64,000 nucleotides of DNA from Bordetella avium (GTDB lineage Bacteria; Pseudomonadota; Gammaproteobacteria; Burkholderiales; Burkholderiaceae_B): the NCBI RefSeq assembly GCF_034424645.1, contig NZ_CP139969.1, forward strand, positions 2,046,001 to 2,110,000, written 5' to 3'. Each line of letters opens with the position of its first letter. Position 1 is the first letter of the stretch. The notes below the pieces were generated by a model. That model ran no database searches. It saw only the letters and a program-made list of their open reading frames with translations, and was not told where the DNA came from. The position numbers and the translations under genes are program-made. Below, one piece after another: positions 29,205-38,488 of the stretch.

Positions 29205-30338
29205 ATGGCTGCTGTTATCAATACCAATTACCTGTCGCTGGTTGCCCAAAACAACCTGAACAAGTCGCAATCCGCTCTGGGCTCGGCCATCGAGCGCCTG
29301 TCCTCGGGTCTGCGTATCAACAGCGCAAAGGATGATGCCGCCGGCCAGGCCATCGCCAACCGTTTCACCGCCAACGTCAAGGGTCTGACCCAGGCTGCCC
29401 GTAACGCCAACGACGGTATCTCGATCGCTCAAACGACCGAAGGCGCCCTGAACGAAATCAACAACAACCTGCAACGCATCCGCCAACTGACGGTTCAAGC
29501 CACCAACGGCACGAACTCGCAGACCGATCTGGATTCGATCCAGGCTGAAGTCACCCAGCGTCTGGAAGAAATCACCCGCGTCTCCGAGCAGACCCAGTTC
29601 AACGGCGTGAAGGTCCTGGCCAAGGAAGGCAAGCTGTCCATTCAGGTTGGCGCCAACGACGGCGAAACCATCGAAATCGATCTGAAGCAAATCGATGCCA
29701 AGACCCTGAAGCTGGACTCGCTGACCCTGAACAGCGCCCAAGACGCCAAGGCCACTGTCGCCGCTGACGTCGTTGCATTCACCGGCACCGCTAACGCCGC
29801 CGCCAAGGTCCCGACCGTCACCGCCGTCACGGGCACCACTGACTTGGGCACCGCCGCTCCGGCAGCTGGCGACGTGTCGATCGTAACCGACAAGAACGGC
29901 AACCTGTGGGCCAAGGTCGACGCAGTCGCCGGCGCCTCCCGCAAGGGCGTCGCCGCTGGCGACTCGTTGTACGTCGCCATCAAGAAGGAAGACATCGCGA
30001 TCGCCACCGACGGCACCGCCACGATTGCCTCGGTGGACTTCAGCAAGGCCGCCAAAGCACAAACCGAGAGCCCGCTGGCCGCGATCGACAGCGCCATGCA
30101 AACCGTCGACAACCTGCGCAGCGACCTGGGCGCGATCCAGAACCGCTTCGAATCGACGATTGCCAACCTGAACAACACGGTGAACAACCTGTCGGCCGCT
30201 CGTTCGCGCATCGAAGATGCCGACTACGCCACCGAAGTGTCGAACATGACCAAGGCGCAGATCCTGCAACAAGCCGGCACCTCGGTGCTGGCCCAGGCCA
30301 ACCAAGTGCCGCAAACGGTGCTGTCGCTGCTGCGTTAA
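29205..30338 (+). CDS. fliC: Flagellin FliC
   Basis: FliC is the filament subunit. I start it at the ATG at 29205 (MAAVINTNYLSLVAQNNL) with GGGAG 7 bases upstream, giving 377 residues. The longer frame has no flagellin features. The conserved D0/D1 ends are present: LSSGLRINSAKDDAAGQAI near the N-terminus and RIEDADYATEVSNMTKAQIL with QANQVPQTVLSLLR at the C-terminus. The surface-exposed middle (about 175-290) is short and rich in Ala, Val, Thr and Lys. It is monocistronic in appearance, converging on a methyltransferase gene. Confidence 0.98.
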   Translation: MAAVINTNYLSLVAQNNLNKSQSALGSAIERLSSGLRINSAKDDAAGQAIANRFTANVKGLTQAARNANDGISIAQTTEGALNEINNNLQRIRQLTVQATNGTNSQTDLDSIQAEVTQRLEEITRVSEQTQFNGVKVLAKEGKLSIQVGANDGETIEIDLKQIDAKTLKLDSLTLNSAQDAKATVAADVVAFTGTANAAAKVPTVTAVTGTTDLGTAAPAAGDVSIVTDKNGNLWAKVDAVAGASRKGVAAGDSLYVAIKKEDIAIATDGTATIASVDFSKAAKAQTESPLAAIDSAMQTVDNLRSDLGAIQNRFESTIANLNNTVNNLSAARSRIEDADYATEVSNMTKAQILQQAGTSVLAQANQVPQTVLSLLR

Positions 30339-30348
30339 TGCAGCGCGA

Positions 30349-30377
30349 GACTGGGGACCGCTTCGCGGCCTCCAGTC
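30349..30377 (+). terminator. Hairpin just after fliC
   Basis: GACTGG (30349-30354) pairs with CCAGTC (30372-30377). An inner CCGC/GCGG stem surrounds a TTC loop, giving a long GC-rich hairpin 11 bases after the fliC stop. No T-tract follows on the plus strand, so it may stabilise the mRNA end or be Rho-assisted. Confidence 0.5.
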
Positions 30378-30382
30378 GGGCG

Positions 30383-30408
30383 AAAAAAGCATGCCCCTCG
30401 CGGGCATG
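30383..30408 (-). terminator. Rho-independent terminator of the methyltransferase gene
   Basis: On the minus strand CATGCCC-GCGAG-GGGCATG is a perfect 7-bp stem followed directly by CTTTTTT. It lies 25 bases past the methyltransferase stop, in the gap shared with fliC. Confidence 0.8.
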
Positions 30409-30432
30409 GCAAGCAGGCGCGGCATCAGGCCT

Positions 30433-32034
30433 TCAGGCATCGCCCAGCACCACGCCCCGACGGCGCAGCAAAAGCGTGAGTTCTCGCACCATGTTCGTTG
30501 CCAAGGCGCTCAAGTTACGCTGCCCCTTGCGCGAGACACCATCATTACCCGGCACATCACCACGCTGCAAGGCCTGGCTCAGCTCTGCGGCCACGCGCTT
30601 AAGTTCAAAGCCTCGCTCCAGCTCCTCCACAATCCAGTATTGCGCTGGCGTGAGACTCAGGCTCAGCGTCTCATGCCAGGCATTGAAACAACCCACGCCT
30701 CTCGGGCCCTCCCAGTTGCGCCGGGCTAGATAGGCGAATCCCGGCACCAGACTGGCCGCACCGGCTTCTTCGTAGGGGTCGTCACCCAAAGACAAGTGCA
30801 ACACACCCTGAGCAAACAAGGTTTGGATGGCGCTGCTCAGTACGCGCTGGCGCTCCTGCGTATCCGCCACCCTTTCGGTCAACGCCTGATCGAGCGCTTC
30901 CCATCCCAAACTCCGCGGCCAAGCCTCACCCAGCGCCTTGACCAAGGGTTCAATGCCCGGCTCGGCGCCGCTGATGAACTGCTGACGCCGCGAGGTGTAC
31001 CCGGCAGGCTGGCCATCCTGGGCCGGCTTCACCACAAAGGGCGCGGCGAAGCGCAGATCGCGCAGGCGGCCAAGATCGGGCAGAGCTGTGGTGCCGCGTT
31101 CTCCATGCACCAACAACGCCTTGCGGAAACTGCGGCTCACTGCAAAATCCAGAAACTGCTGCCGCATGATTTTATTTTGACCCAGCGCTATCACGCTTTG
31201 CGTCAATTGCACATTGGGGCCATAGGTAGCCGCCAGTTCCGTGTTCGGCTCACTGTCACCCACATAGGTCAGGCCGGCCTGCACAGCGGCATCAGCGAAT
31301 TCGACCAGATAGCAAGGCGTATTGACCAGCGCCAGATGCTCATGCAAGAGGTAGTAATCGGATTGCGAGCGCAACTGTTCCACGAGCGCGCGCAGCGCAT
31401 TGCCCATACCGTTACCGGGCGCCAGACCATCGGTCAACACCGTGAACATCGCTTTCGCTCGTCCCAGACGCTCTTGCTCAGTCTGCGCGCCATGGCTGGC
31501 CAGCAAGACAGCATCGCGCACCACATCCCCCGCCTTCCAGCCTGGATAGGTATTAAAGCTAACGTAGGCAATACCCTGAGGCGACAGATTCTCATTGCAA
31601 ATTCGCAGAATGGCCGTCTTGACATCGGGCGGCACCCAGCTAAACACGCCATGCGCCACGATGTAATCGAACTGCCCGAATGCCGGCGTGATGTCCGTCA
31701 GGCTCATGGCGTGCAACTGCATATTCTTCACGCCCAGGTCATTGATCACTTCCTGACCCTGCGCCACCTGCACGGAGGACAAATCGACGCCGACTACCGT
31801 GGCCTCGGGATACATCAGCGCGAAAGGCAGTAGATTGCCGCCCGCCGCGCACCCCAACTCCAGCACCCGTGCGCGAGCCAGGGGCACCGTCTCGACGCCA
31901 TATAGGTGCGCGGCAGCCCGGATATGACCAGGTGCCGTGTAGAAATGCGCGTTCGACTCATAGGGACGAGAGTCGTAATCCGCCTCAATCTGCTTGTTCT
32001 GAAGTTTGGTTGATTGTGGCGTGTTCAAGTCCAC
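30433..32034 (-). CDS. SAM-dependent methyltransferase with regulatory and C-terminal domains; candidate protein lysine methyltransferase
   Basis: The 533-residue protein has a class I SAM fold near the N-terminus: motif I VLELGCAAGGNLLPFAL (about 57-73), then VVGVDLSSVQVAQGQ, FDYIVAHGVFSWVPP and YVSFNTYPGWKAGDVVRDA. A middle region (about 205-300) resembles the methyltransferase regulatory domain family (PF10119), and a helical C-terminal region of about 200 residues follows. That layout and length are those of the rickettsial surface-protein lysine methyltransferases PKMT1/PKMT2, known to me from the literature; the match is by layout, not alignment. It converges on fliC and has its own terminator, so flagellin is an attractive but unproven substrate. 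Confidence 0.75.
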   Translation of the reverse strand: MDLNTPQSTKLQNKQIEADYDSRPYESNAHFYTAPGHIRAAAHLYGVETVPLARARVLELGCAAGGNLLPFALMYPEATVVGVDLSSVQVAQGQEVINDLGVKNMQLHAMSLTDITPAFGQFDYIVAHGVFSWVPPDVKTAILRICNENLSPQGIAYVSFNTYPGWKAGDVVRDAVLLASHGAQTEQERLGRAKAMFTVLTDGLAPGNGMGNALRALVEQLRSQSDYYLLHEHLALVNTPCYLVEFADAAVQAGLTYVGDSEPNTELAATYGPNVQLTQSVIALGQNKIMRQQFLDFAVSRSFRKALLVHGERGTTALPDLGRLRDLRFAAPFVVKPAQDGQPAGYTSRRQQFISGAEPGIEPLVKALGEAWPRSLGWEALDQALTERVADTQERQRVLSSAIQTLFAQGVLHLSLGDDPYEEAGAASLVPGFAYLARRNWEGPRGVGCFNAWHETLSLSLTPAQYWIVEELERGFELKRVAAELSQALQRGDVPGNDGVSRKGQRNLSALATNMVRELTLLLRRRGVVLGDA

Positions 32035-32129
32035 CTCCTGTCATGAAAAAGTGCATGCGGCGCGAGCGTAGCAGCAGCCCGCCCGAAATCGGCGAACTAC
32101 AGGAGAAAATCCCGCTTCAACATCTCGCC

Positions 32130-32169
32130 AAAAGCAAGAAAGCCGCCCGTGGGCGGCTTTCTTGCTTTT
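32130..32169. terminator. Strong bidirectional terminator between lpdA and the methyltransferase gene
   Basis: A perfect 18-bp stem (32130-32147 with 32152-32169, GC-rich core GCCGCC/GGCGGC) around a CGTG loop. It is flanked by A-rich and T-rich ends on the two sides. It lies 12 bases past the lpdA stop and would end the aceE-aceF-lpdA transcript. Confidence 0.9.
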
Positions 32170-32181
32170 TAGGCTTGCGCC

Positions 32182-33939
32182 TTACTTTTTACGCTGCGGC
32201 GGCAAGTCCGTGCACACGCCTTCGGCGACTTCGGCGGCCATGCCGACAGATTCGCCCAGGGTCGGGTGGGGGTGGATGGTCTTGGCGATATCTACCACAT
32301 CGGCGCCCATTTCAACGGCCAGCGCGATTTCGCTGATCAGATCGCCGGCGTGCGTGCCAACAATGCCCCCACCCAGAATGCGATGGGTCTCGGCGTCGAA
32401 GATGAGCTTAGTGAAGCCCTCATCGCGACCATTGGCGATGGCGCGGCCCGAAGCTGCCCAGGGGAAGACCCCCTTCTCGATCTTGATGCCCTGCTTTTTG
32501 GCCTCGTCTTCTGTCAGGCCCACCCAGGCCACTTCAGGATCGGTGTAAGCCACCGACGGAATGACGCGGGCGTCGAAGAAGGACTTCTGGCCGGCGGCGA
32601 CTTCGGCCGCCACATGGCCTTCGTGCACGGCCTTATGCGCCAACATGGGCTGGCCGACGATGTCGCCGATGGCGAAGATGTGCGGCACATTGGTGCGCAT
32701 CTGGCTGTCGACTTCGATGAAGCCGCGGTCGGTCACTGCCACGCCCGCCTTGTCGGCGGCGATCTTCTTGCCGTTGGGGCTACGGCCCACGGCCTGCAAC
32801 ACCAGGTCATAGCGTTGCGGCGCTGTCGGAGCGCCCTCGCCCTCAAAACTCACGTAAATGCCGTCGGCGCGCGCCTCGGCGCCCACCGTCTTGGTCTTCA
32901 ACATAATGTTGTCGAAGCGGCCGGCATTCATCTTCTGCCATACCTTGACCAAATCTCGGTCCGCGCCCTGCATCAGGCCATCGAGCATTTCCACCACATC
33001 CAGGCGGGCGCCCAAGGTGGAATAGACCGTGCCCATTTCCAGGCCGATGATGCCGCCACCGATGATCAACATCTTCTTGGGGATCTCGCGCAGTTCCAAA
33101 GCCCCCGTCGAATCGACGATGCGATCGTCCTTAGGCAGGAAGGGCAGTTTCACCGACTGACTGCCTGCGGCGATGATGGCGTTCTTGAAGCGGATGGTCT
33201 GCGTCTTGCCATCGGCGGCCTTGACCGTCAGATGGTAAGGATCGGCAAACTCGCCCACACCCGTCACGACTGTCACCTTGCGCGCGCGAGCCATGCCAGC
33301 CAAACCGCTGGTCAGCTTGTTGACGACGCTTTCTTTGTAGCCACGCAGCTTGTCCAATTCGATCTTGGGCTCGCCAAAGCTGATGCCGTGCGCAGCCAGC
33401 GCGCGCGCCTCATCGATAACCGCCGCGTTGTGCAGGAGCGCCTTCGACGGAATGCAACCCACGTTCAGGCACACGCCGCCCAGGGTGGCGTAACGCTCCA
33501 CCAGCACCGTAGACAGACCCAAATCGGCGGCACGGAAAGCGGCCGAATAACCGCCGGGGCCCGCGCCCAGCACCAACACGTCGCACTCCAGATCGGCCGA
33601 ACCGCCAAACGATGCCGCTGCGGGCGCTGCTGCCTGGGCTTCGGTTTTCAGGGCTTCGGTCTTTGGGGCCTCGGCCTTGGGGGCCGCAGCGGCGGCCTGG
33701 CCGGCCTCGACTTCGAGGATGACCGAGCCTTCAGCGACCTTGTCGCCCACCTTGATCTTGAGCGACTTCACGACGCCGCCCTCGGAGGCGGGGATTTCCA
33801 TCGAGGCCTTGTCGGACTCGACGGTAATCAGGCTTTGGTCGGCCTTGATGGTGTCGCCAACGGCCACCAGCACTTCGATGACTTCCACCTCTTTGAAGTC
33901 ACCGATGTCCGGTACCTTGATTTCCTTGAGATTGCTCAT
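32182..33939 (-). CDS. lpdA: Dihydrolipoamide dehydrogenase (E3) with N-terminal lipoyl domain
   Basis: E3 reoxidises dihydrolipoyl groups with NAD+ in the pyruvate dehydrogenase complex. The 585-residue protein begins with a lipoyl domain (about 1-76, lysine in [11 protein letters not shown]), then an Ala/Glu/Pro linker. The FAD/NAD disulfide reductase fold follows: FAD site [19 protein letters not shown], redox-active CLNVGC, NAD site [15 protein letters not shown], and a C-terminal dimer interface with the His-Glu pair ([12 protein letters not shown]). A lipoyl domain on E3 is typical of this betaproteobacterial lineage. It lies 15 bases after aceF. Confidence 0.97.
   Translation of the reverse strand: MSNLKEIKVPDIGDFKEVEVIEVLVAVGDTIKADQSLITVESDKASMEIPASEGGVVKSLKIKVGDKVAEGSVILEVEAGQAAAAAPKAEAPKTEALKTEAQAAAPAAASFGGSADLECDVLVLGAGPGGYSAAFRAADLGLSTVLVERYATLGGVCLNVGCIPSKALLHNAAVIDEARALAAHGISFGEPKIELDKLRGYKESVVNKLTSGLAGMARARKVTVVTGVGEFADPYHLTVKAADGKTQTIRFKNAIIAAGSQSVKLPFLPKDDRIVDSTGALELREIPKKMLIIGGGIIGLEMGTVYSTLGARLDVVEMLDGLMQGADRDLVKVWQKMNAGRFDNIMLKTKTVGAEARADGIYVSFEGEGAPTAPQRYDLVLQAVGRSPNGKKIAADKAGVAVTDRGFIEVDSQMRTNVPHIFAIGDIVGQPMLAHKAVHEGHVAAEVAAGQKSFFDARVIPSVAYTDPEVAWVGLTEDEAKKQGIKIEKGVFPWAASGRAIANGRDEGFTKLIFDAETHRILGGGIVGTHAGDLISEIALAVEMGADVVDIAKTIHPHPTLGESVGMAAEVAEGVCTDLPPQRKK
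33715..33939. repeat. Lipoyl-domain coding repeat, copy 1 (lpdA)
   Basis: This encodes the lpdA lipoyl domain and is nearly identical at base level to two segments of aceF (35015-35239 and 35352-35580). Long identical blocks include the stretch around the lipoylated lysine. Confidence 0.85.
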
Positions 33940-33954
33940 CGTCTCTCCCGGCGC

Positions 33955-35580
33955 TTACAGCGCGATGCGGCGGAAATCGGCCAGAAGCTGGCCGAGGTAA
34001 GCATTGAAGCGGGCCGCAGCGGCGCCGTCGATGACGCGGTGGTCATAGGACAGCGACAGCGGCAGCATCAGGCGCGGCACGAACTGCTTGCCGTCCCAGA
34101 CCGGCTTCTGGGCCGAACGCGACAGACCCAGAATGGCGACTTCAGGCGCATTGATAATGGGCGTGAAGTGCGTGCCGCCGATGCCGCCCAGCGACGAAAT
34201 CGAGAAGCAGCCCCCTTGCATGTCGGCCGGCGAAATCTTGCCGTCGCGGGCCTTCTTGGCCAGCTCGGAGGTCTCGCGGGCCAGTTCGAAAATGCCTTTT
34301 TTGTCGGCGTCGCGCACGACAGGCACCACCAGCCCATTCGGCGTATCCGCTGCAAAGCCGATGTGGAAGTATTGCTTGTAGACGAGGGTGTCGCCGTCCA
34401 GCGAGGCATTGAACTCGGGGAATTTTTTCAATGCCGCCACGACCGCCTTGATCACGAAAGCCAGCATCGTAACCTTGACGCCCGACTTCTCATTCTCTTT
34501 GTTCAGTTGTACGCGCAAGGCTTCGAGGTCGGTGATGTCCGCTTCGTCATTGTTGGTGACGTGGGGGATCATGACCCAGTTGCGATGCAGGTTGGCACCG
34601 GAAATCTTCTTGATACGCGACAGCGGCTTAGGGTCCACCGGGCCGAACTTGCTGAAGTCCACCTTGGGCCAGGGCAAAAGGCCCAGCGCAGCGCCATCAG
34701 CCGACCCGGCGGCCGTGCTGGCGGCCGGGGCGGCCGACAGCGCATTCTTGACAAAGCCGCGCACGTCGTCGGCCAGAATACGACCCTTGGGACCACTACC
34801 CGACACGCGCGACAGATTCACACCCAGCTCACGGGCGAACTTACGCACCGACGGCGAAGCGTGCGGCAACTGACCCGGCTTGAGGTCAGGATCTTGCAAG
34901 GCCTGGGTGGGCGAAGGACGGGCCGGGGCAGACACGGCGGCCGCAGTAGCCACCGGCGCCGCAACAGCGGCCGCAGCCGCCGGCGCAGCAGCAGGCGCAG
35001 CAGCAGCAGCGCCCTCCACGACCAGAATCACGTCGCCCTTGTTGATACGCTCGCCCACCTTGACCTTGATGGCCTTGACCACGCCGCCCGCCGAAGCGGG
35101 GATTTCCATCGAGGCCTTATCCGACTCGACGGTAATCAGGCTTTGTTCGGCCTTGATGGTGTCGCCAACAGCCACCAGCACTTCGATGACTTCGACGTCC
35201 TTGAAGTCGCCGATATCCGGCACGGCGATATCCATCGGGCCGCCGTTGCCAGCGGCTGCCGGAGCCGCCGCTGCCGCTTGGGGTGCGGCTTCGGCCTTGG
35301 GCGCAGGCGCTTCAGCCTTGGGCGCGGACGCTTCGGCAGCGCCTGGCTCGACCTCGAGAATGACAGCACCCTCGGCGACCTTGTCGCCCACCTTGATCTT
35401 GACCGACTTCACGACGCCACCCTGCGAAGCGGGGATTTCCATCGAAGCCTTGTCGGATTCGACGGTAATCAGGCTTTGTTCCGCCTTGATGGTGTCGCCG
35501 GGGGCCACCAGCACCTCGATCACTTCCACTTCTTTGAAGTCACCGATGTCGGGAACCTTGATTTCCACGATATTGCTCAT
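33955..35580 (-). CDS. aceF: Pyruvate dehydrogenase E2, dihydrolipoamide acetyltransferase
   Basis: E2 is the acetyl-transferring core of the pyruvate dehydrogenase complex. The 541 residues hold two lipoyl domains (about 1-75 and 115-190, each with lysine in [11 protein letters not shown]). An Ala/Pro linker leads to a peripheral-subunit-binding domain (ASPSVRKFARELGVNLSRVSGSGPKGRI) and a catalytic domain ending in LSLSYDHRVIDGAAAARF, which holds the catalytic His and Asp. It follows aceE by 17 bases. Confidence 0.98.
   Translation of the reverse strand: MSNIVEIKVPDIGDFKEVEVIEVLVAPGDTIKAEQSLITVESDKASMEIPASQGGVVKSVKIKVGDKVAEGAVILEVEPGAAEASAPKAEAPAPKAEAAPQAAAAAPAAAGNGGPMDIAVPDIGDFKDVEVIEVLVAVGDTIKAEQSLITVESDKASMEIPASAGGVVKAIKVKVGERINKGDVILVVEGAAAAAPAAAPAAAAAVAAPVATAAAVSAPARPSPTQALQDPDLKPGQLPHASPSVRKFARELGVNLSRVSGSGPKGRILADDVRGFVKNALSAAPAASTAAGSADGAALGLLPWPKVDFSKFGPVDPKPLSRIKKISGANLHRNWVMIPHVTNNDEADITDLEALRVQLNKENEKSGVKVTMLAFVIKAVVAALKKFPEFNASLDGDTLVYKQYFHIGFAADTPNGLVVPVVRDADKKGIFELARETSELAKKARDGKISPADMQGGCFSISSLGGIGGTHFTPIINAPEVAILGLSRSAQKPVWDGKQFVPRLMLPLSLSYDHRVIDGAAAARFNAYLGQLLADFRRIAL
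35015..35239. repeat. Lipoyl-domain coding repeat, copy 2 (aceF second lipoyl domain)
   Basis: A base-level near-copy of the lipoyl segments at 33715-33939 and 35352-35580, in the same orientation. The edges are approximate. Confidence 0.8.
35352..35580. repeat. Lipoyl-domain coding repeat, copy 3 (aceF first lipoyl domain)
   Basis: A near-copy of the lpdA segment at 33715-33939, including the codons immediately after both start sites. Confidence 0.85.
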
Positions 35581-35597
35581 GTTTGTCTACCCTCGCC

Positions 35598-38303
35598 TCA
35601 AGCGTATTGCGGATTGGCCTTGTTCGGGTTGATGCCGTACTTCTTGATCGCCTCGGCGACCTTGGCAACCGGCACCTTGCCTTCGTCGGCCAGCGCCTTG
35701 AGCGCGGCCAAGACCACGAAGTGGCGATCCACTTCAAAGTGCTCGCGCAGTTTGCTGCGGAAATCCGAACGACCGAAACCGTCGGTACCCAACACCTTGT
35801 ACTCGCGACCCTTGGGCACGAAGGGACGAATTTGATCAGCGAACAGCTTCATATAGTCGGTCGACGCAATAATCGGACCGTCAGTAGAAGACAGTTGCTC
35901 GGTCACATAGGCCACCTGAGCCGGCTGCTCCGGGTTCAGCAGATTAAAGCGCTCGACATCCAGGCCATTGCGGCGCAGCTCGGTAAAGCTGGTCACGCTC
36001 CAGACATCGGAAGCCACGCCCCAATCGGCCTCAAGCAGATCCTGCGCCGCCATGACTTCGCGCAGAATGGTGCCCGAGCCCATCAGTTGCACACGGGCCT
36101 TGCCCTTGCCCTTGGACTGCAGCTTGTACATCCCCTTGATGATGCCTTCCTCATCGCCCGCCTTCAAACCCGGCTGGGGATAGTTTTCGTTCATCACCGT
36201 CAGGTAGTAATACACGTTCTCCTGGTCTTCGACCATGCGCTTCATGCCGTGCTGAATGATGACAGCCAGCTCATGAGCGAAGGTCGGGTCATAAGAGACA
36301 CAGTTCGGAATGGTCGAGGCCAGCAAATGGCTATGGCCATCCTCGTGCTGCAAGCCTTCGCCGTTCAAGGTGGTGCGCCCTGCCGTGCCGCCCAGCAAGA
36401 AACCGCGCGCCTGCATGTCGCCCGCCGCCCAGGCCAGATCGCCCACGCGCTGGAAGCCGAACATCGAGTAATAGATGTAGAACGGCACCATGATGCGGTT
36501 GTTGGTGGAGTACGACGTGGCCGCCGCGATCCACGAGCTCATTGCACCCGCTTCGTTGATGCCTTCCTGCAAAAGCTGGCCGTCGGAGGCTTCGCGGTAG
36601 TACATGACCTGGTCTTTATCAACCGGCGTGTACTTCTGGCCTTCCGGCGCGTAGATGCCAATCTGGCGGAACAGGCCTTCCATGCCGAAAGTGCGCGATT
36701 CATCAGCCAGGATGGGCACGACACGCGGGCCGATCTGCTTGTCGCGCAGCACTTGGTTCAGCACGCGCACAAAAGCCTGGGTGGTCGAAATCTCTCGGCC
36801 TTCGGCGGTAGGTTCAAGCACCGCCTTGAATGCGTCCAGTGCGGGCACCTTCAGCACTTCATCGGCCTTCTGGCGGCGCTTGGGCAAGTAGCCGCCCAAA
36901 GCCTTGCGGCGCTCGTGCAGATACTTCATTTCAGGCGAATCTTCGGCCGGTTTGAAGTAAGGCAGCTTTTCGAGTTGATCATCAGCAATGGGAATGCCGA
37001 AACGATCACGGAATTCGCGGATCGATTCCAGTTCCAGCTTCTTTTGCTGGTGGGTCGGGTTCTTGGCCTGACCCACCTGGCCCATGCCATAACCCTTGAT
37101 GGTCTTGGCCAGAATGACGGTCGGCTGACCCTTATGCTTGTTCGCCGCATCGAAGGCGGCGTAAACCTTGTGCGGATCGTGGCCGCCACGGTTCAGGCGC
37201 CAGATGTCTTCGTCGCTCATACGGGCAACGGCTTCCAGCAGCTTGGGGTGCTTGCCGAAGAAATGTTCGCGCACGAACTTGCCGTCGTTGGCTTTGTACG
37301 CCTGGTACTCGCCGTCAACGGTTTCTTCCATGATCTTACGCAGGATGCCTTCCTTGTCATGGGCAAGGAGAGGATCCCAATAGCCGCCCCAGATCAGCTT
37401 GATCACGTTCCAGCCCGAACCGCGGAAGTCGCCTTCCAGTTCCTGGATGATCTTGCCGTTGCCACGCACCGGGCCGTCCAGACGCTGCAAATTGCAGTTG
37501 ATCACGAAAACCAGGTTGTCGAGCTTTTCACGCGCCGCCAGGGCGATGGCACCGAGCGACTCGGGCTCGTCCATTTCGCCGTCACCGCAGAATACCCAGA
37601 CCTTGCGCTTGCTGGTGTCGGCAATGCCACGGGCATGGAGATACTTCAGGAAACGGGCCTGATAAATGGCCATCAGCGGGCCCAGACCCATGGACACCGT
37701 CGGGAACTGCCAGAAATCCGGCATCAGCTTCGGATGCGGATAGGAAGACAGGCCCTTGCCGTCGACTTCCTGGCGGAAGTGGTTCAGTTGATCTTCGGTC
37801 AGGCGACCTTCGAGATAGGCGCGGCCATACATGCCGGGCGAAGTGTGACCCTGGAAGTAGACCAGATCGCCGCCGTGATCCTCGCTCTCGGCGTGCCAGA
37901 AATGGTTTTGACCGCAGCCGATCATAGTGGCCAGCGAAGCGAAGGAGGCGATATGGCCGCCGAGATCGCCGCCATCGGGCGGGTTATGCTTATTGGCCTT
38001 GACCACCATCGCCATCGCGTTCCAGCGCACATACGAGCGGATGCGTGCTTCCAGTTCGAGATTGCCCGGATGCGTGGGCTCCAGGCCCGGCGGAATGGTG
38101 TTCACATAGGCGGTATTGGGCGAAAACGGGATGTGGGCGCCGGAGCGGCGGGCCTCATCAATCAGGCGCTCGAGCAGGTAGTGGGCGCGCTGCGGGCCTT
38201 CGCGGTCAAGGACCGCGGCCAGGGCTTCCAACCACTCCTGAGTTTCTTGGGTGTCTTCGTCGTTGACGGCCAAAAGGCCGCCGGCCTGAGCGGGAGAGGA
38301 CAT
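35598..38303 (-). CDS. aceE: Pyruvate dehydrogenase E1 component (homodimeric)
   Basis: E1 decarboxylates pyruvate with thiamine diphosphate and passes the acetyl group to the E2 lipoyl arm. I start it at the ATG at 38303 (MSSPAQAGGLLAVND) with AGGAGA 8 bases upstream, giving 901 residues, close to the 887 of E. coli. Single-chain E1 hallmarks include SHPNTAYVNTIPP-like text (SPNTAYVNTIPPG), the thiamine site GDGEMDEPESLGAI with VFVINCN, and DKDQVMYYREASDGQ. It heads aceE-aceF-lpdA. Confidence 0.98.
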   Translation of the reverse strand: MSSPAQAGGLLAVNDEDTQETQEWLEALAAVLDREGPQRAHYLLERLIDEARRSGAHIPFSPNTAYVNTIPPGLEPTHPGNLELEARIRSYVRWNAMAMVVKANKHNPPDGGDLGGHIASFASLATMIGCGQNHFWHAESEDHGGDLVYFQGHTSPGMYGRAYLEGRLTEDQLNHFRQEVDGKGLSSYPHPKLMPDFWQFPTVSMGLGPLMAIYQARFLKYLHARGIADTSKRKVWVFCGDGEMDEPESLGAIALAAREKLDNLVFVINCNLQRLDGPVRGNGKIIQELEGDFRGSGWNVIKLIWGGYWDPLLAHDKEGILRKIMEETVDGEYQAYKANDGKFVREHFFGKHPKLLEAVARMSDEDIWRLNRGGHDPHKVYAAFDAANKHKGQPTVILAKTIKGYGMGQVGQAKNPTHQQKKLELESIREFRDRFGIPIADDQLEKLPYFKPAEDSPEMKYLHERRKALGGYLPKRRQKADEVLKVPALDAFKAVLEPTAEGREISTTQAFVRVLNQVLRDKQIGPRVVPILADESRTFGMEGLFRQIGIYAPEGQKYTPVDKDQVMYYREASDGQLLQEGINEAGAMSSWIAAATSYSTNNRIMVPFYIYYSMFGFQRVGDLAWAAGDMQARGFLLGGTAGRTTLNGEGLQHEDGHSHLLASTIPNCVSYDPTFAHELAVIIQHGMKRMVEDQENVYYYLTVMNENYPQPGLKAGDEEGIIKGMYKLQSKGKGKARVQLMGSGTILREVMAAQDLLEADWGVASDVWSVTSFTELRRNGLDVERFNLLNPEQPAQVAYVTEQLSSTDGPIIASTDYMKLFADQIRPFVPKGREYKVLGTDGFGRSDFRSKLREHFEVDRHFVVLAALKALADEGKVPVAKVAEAIKKYGINPNKANPQYA

Positions 38304-38415
38304 CGTGTGTCTCCTGATGGGGTTTCTTGGACCACACCCCGCATTCTTGTAGGCGGGGTACAGAAGTTGATGCACGCCGACGCCGCCAGGGCGGTCGCCA
38401 ACCATCGAAGCGCGC

Positions 38416-38445
38416 ATTCTAAGTAGCTAGCTTAGCCTGGGGCAA
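38416..38445 (-). promoter_or_regulatory. Candidate aceE promoter
   Basis: On the minus strand TTGCCC (38440-38445) and TAGAAT (38416-38421; 5 of 6 matches) are 18 bases apart. The leader to aceE would be about 105 bases. Confidence 0.5.
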
Positions 38446-38450
38446 GAAAA

Positions 38451-38488
38451 ATTTCATGTTGCGATACGACATTTCACAATATGAAAAT
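38451..38488. promoter_or_regulatory. Inverted repeat upstream of the aceE promoter
   Basis: TTTCATGTTGCG on the left is mirrored by CACAATATGAAA on the right (10 of 12 positions pair). The right half alone also reads as TTTCA-N5-TGAAA (38472-38486). It lies immediately upstream of the candidate aceE -35, where an activator or repressor could act. Confidence 0.55.

Noticed and set aside
29199..30440. Minus-strand open frame of 413 codons opposite fliC
   Set aside because: It mirrors fliC codon usage, has a low-complexity Gly/Val/Asp sequence and no supported start.
18346..32034. A hypothesis that the fliC-methyltransferase block is a horizontally acquired modification island
   Set aside because: No integrase, tRNA, direct repeats or sharp composition change border it; only the flhD/fliA intergenic region is AT-rich.
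32266..35835. Plus-strand open frame of 1189 codons opposite lpdA and aceF
   Set aside because: It is antisense to two certain genes, has the composition expected from the complementary third-codon GC bias, and shows no domain.
35583..38426. Plus-strand open frame of 947 codons opposite aceE
   Set aside because: Same reason: a shadow of the aceE frame in GC-rich DNA, with no recognisable protein.
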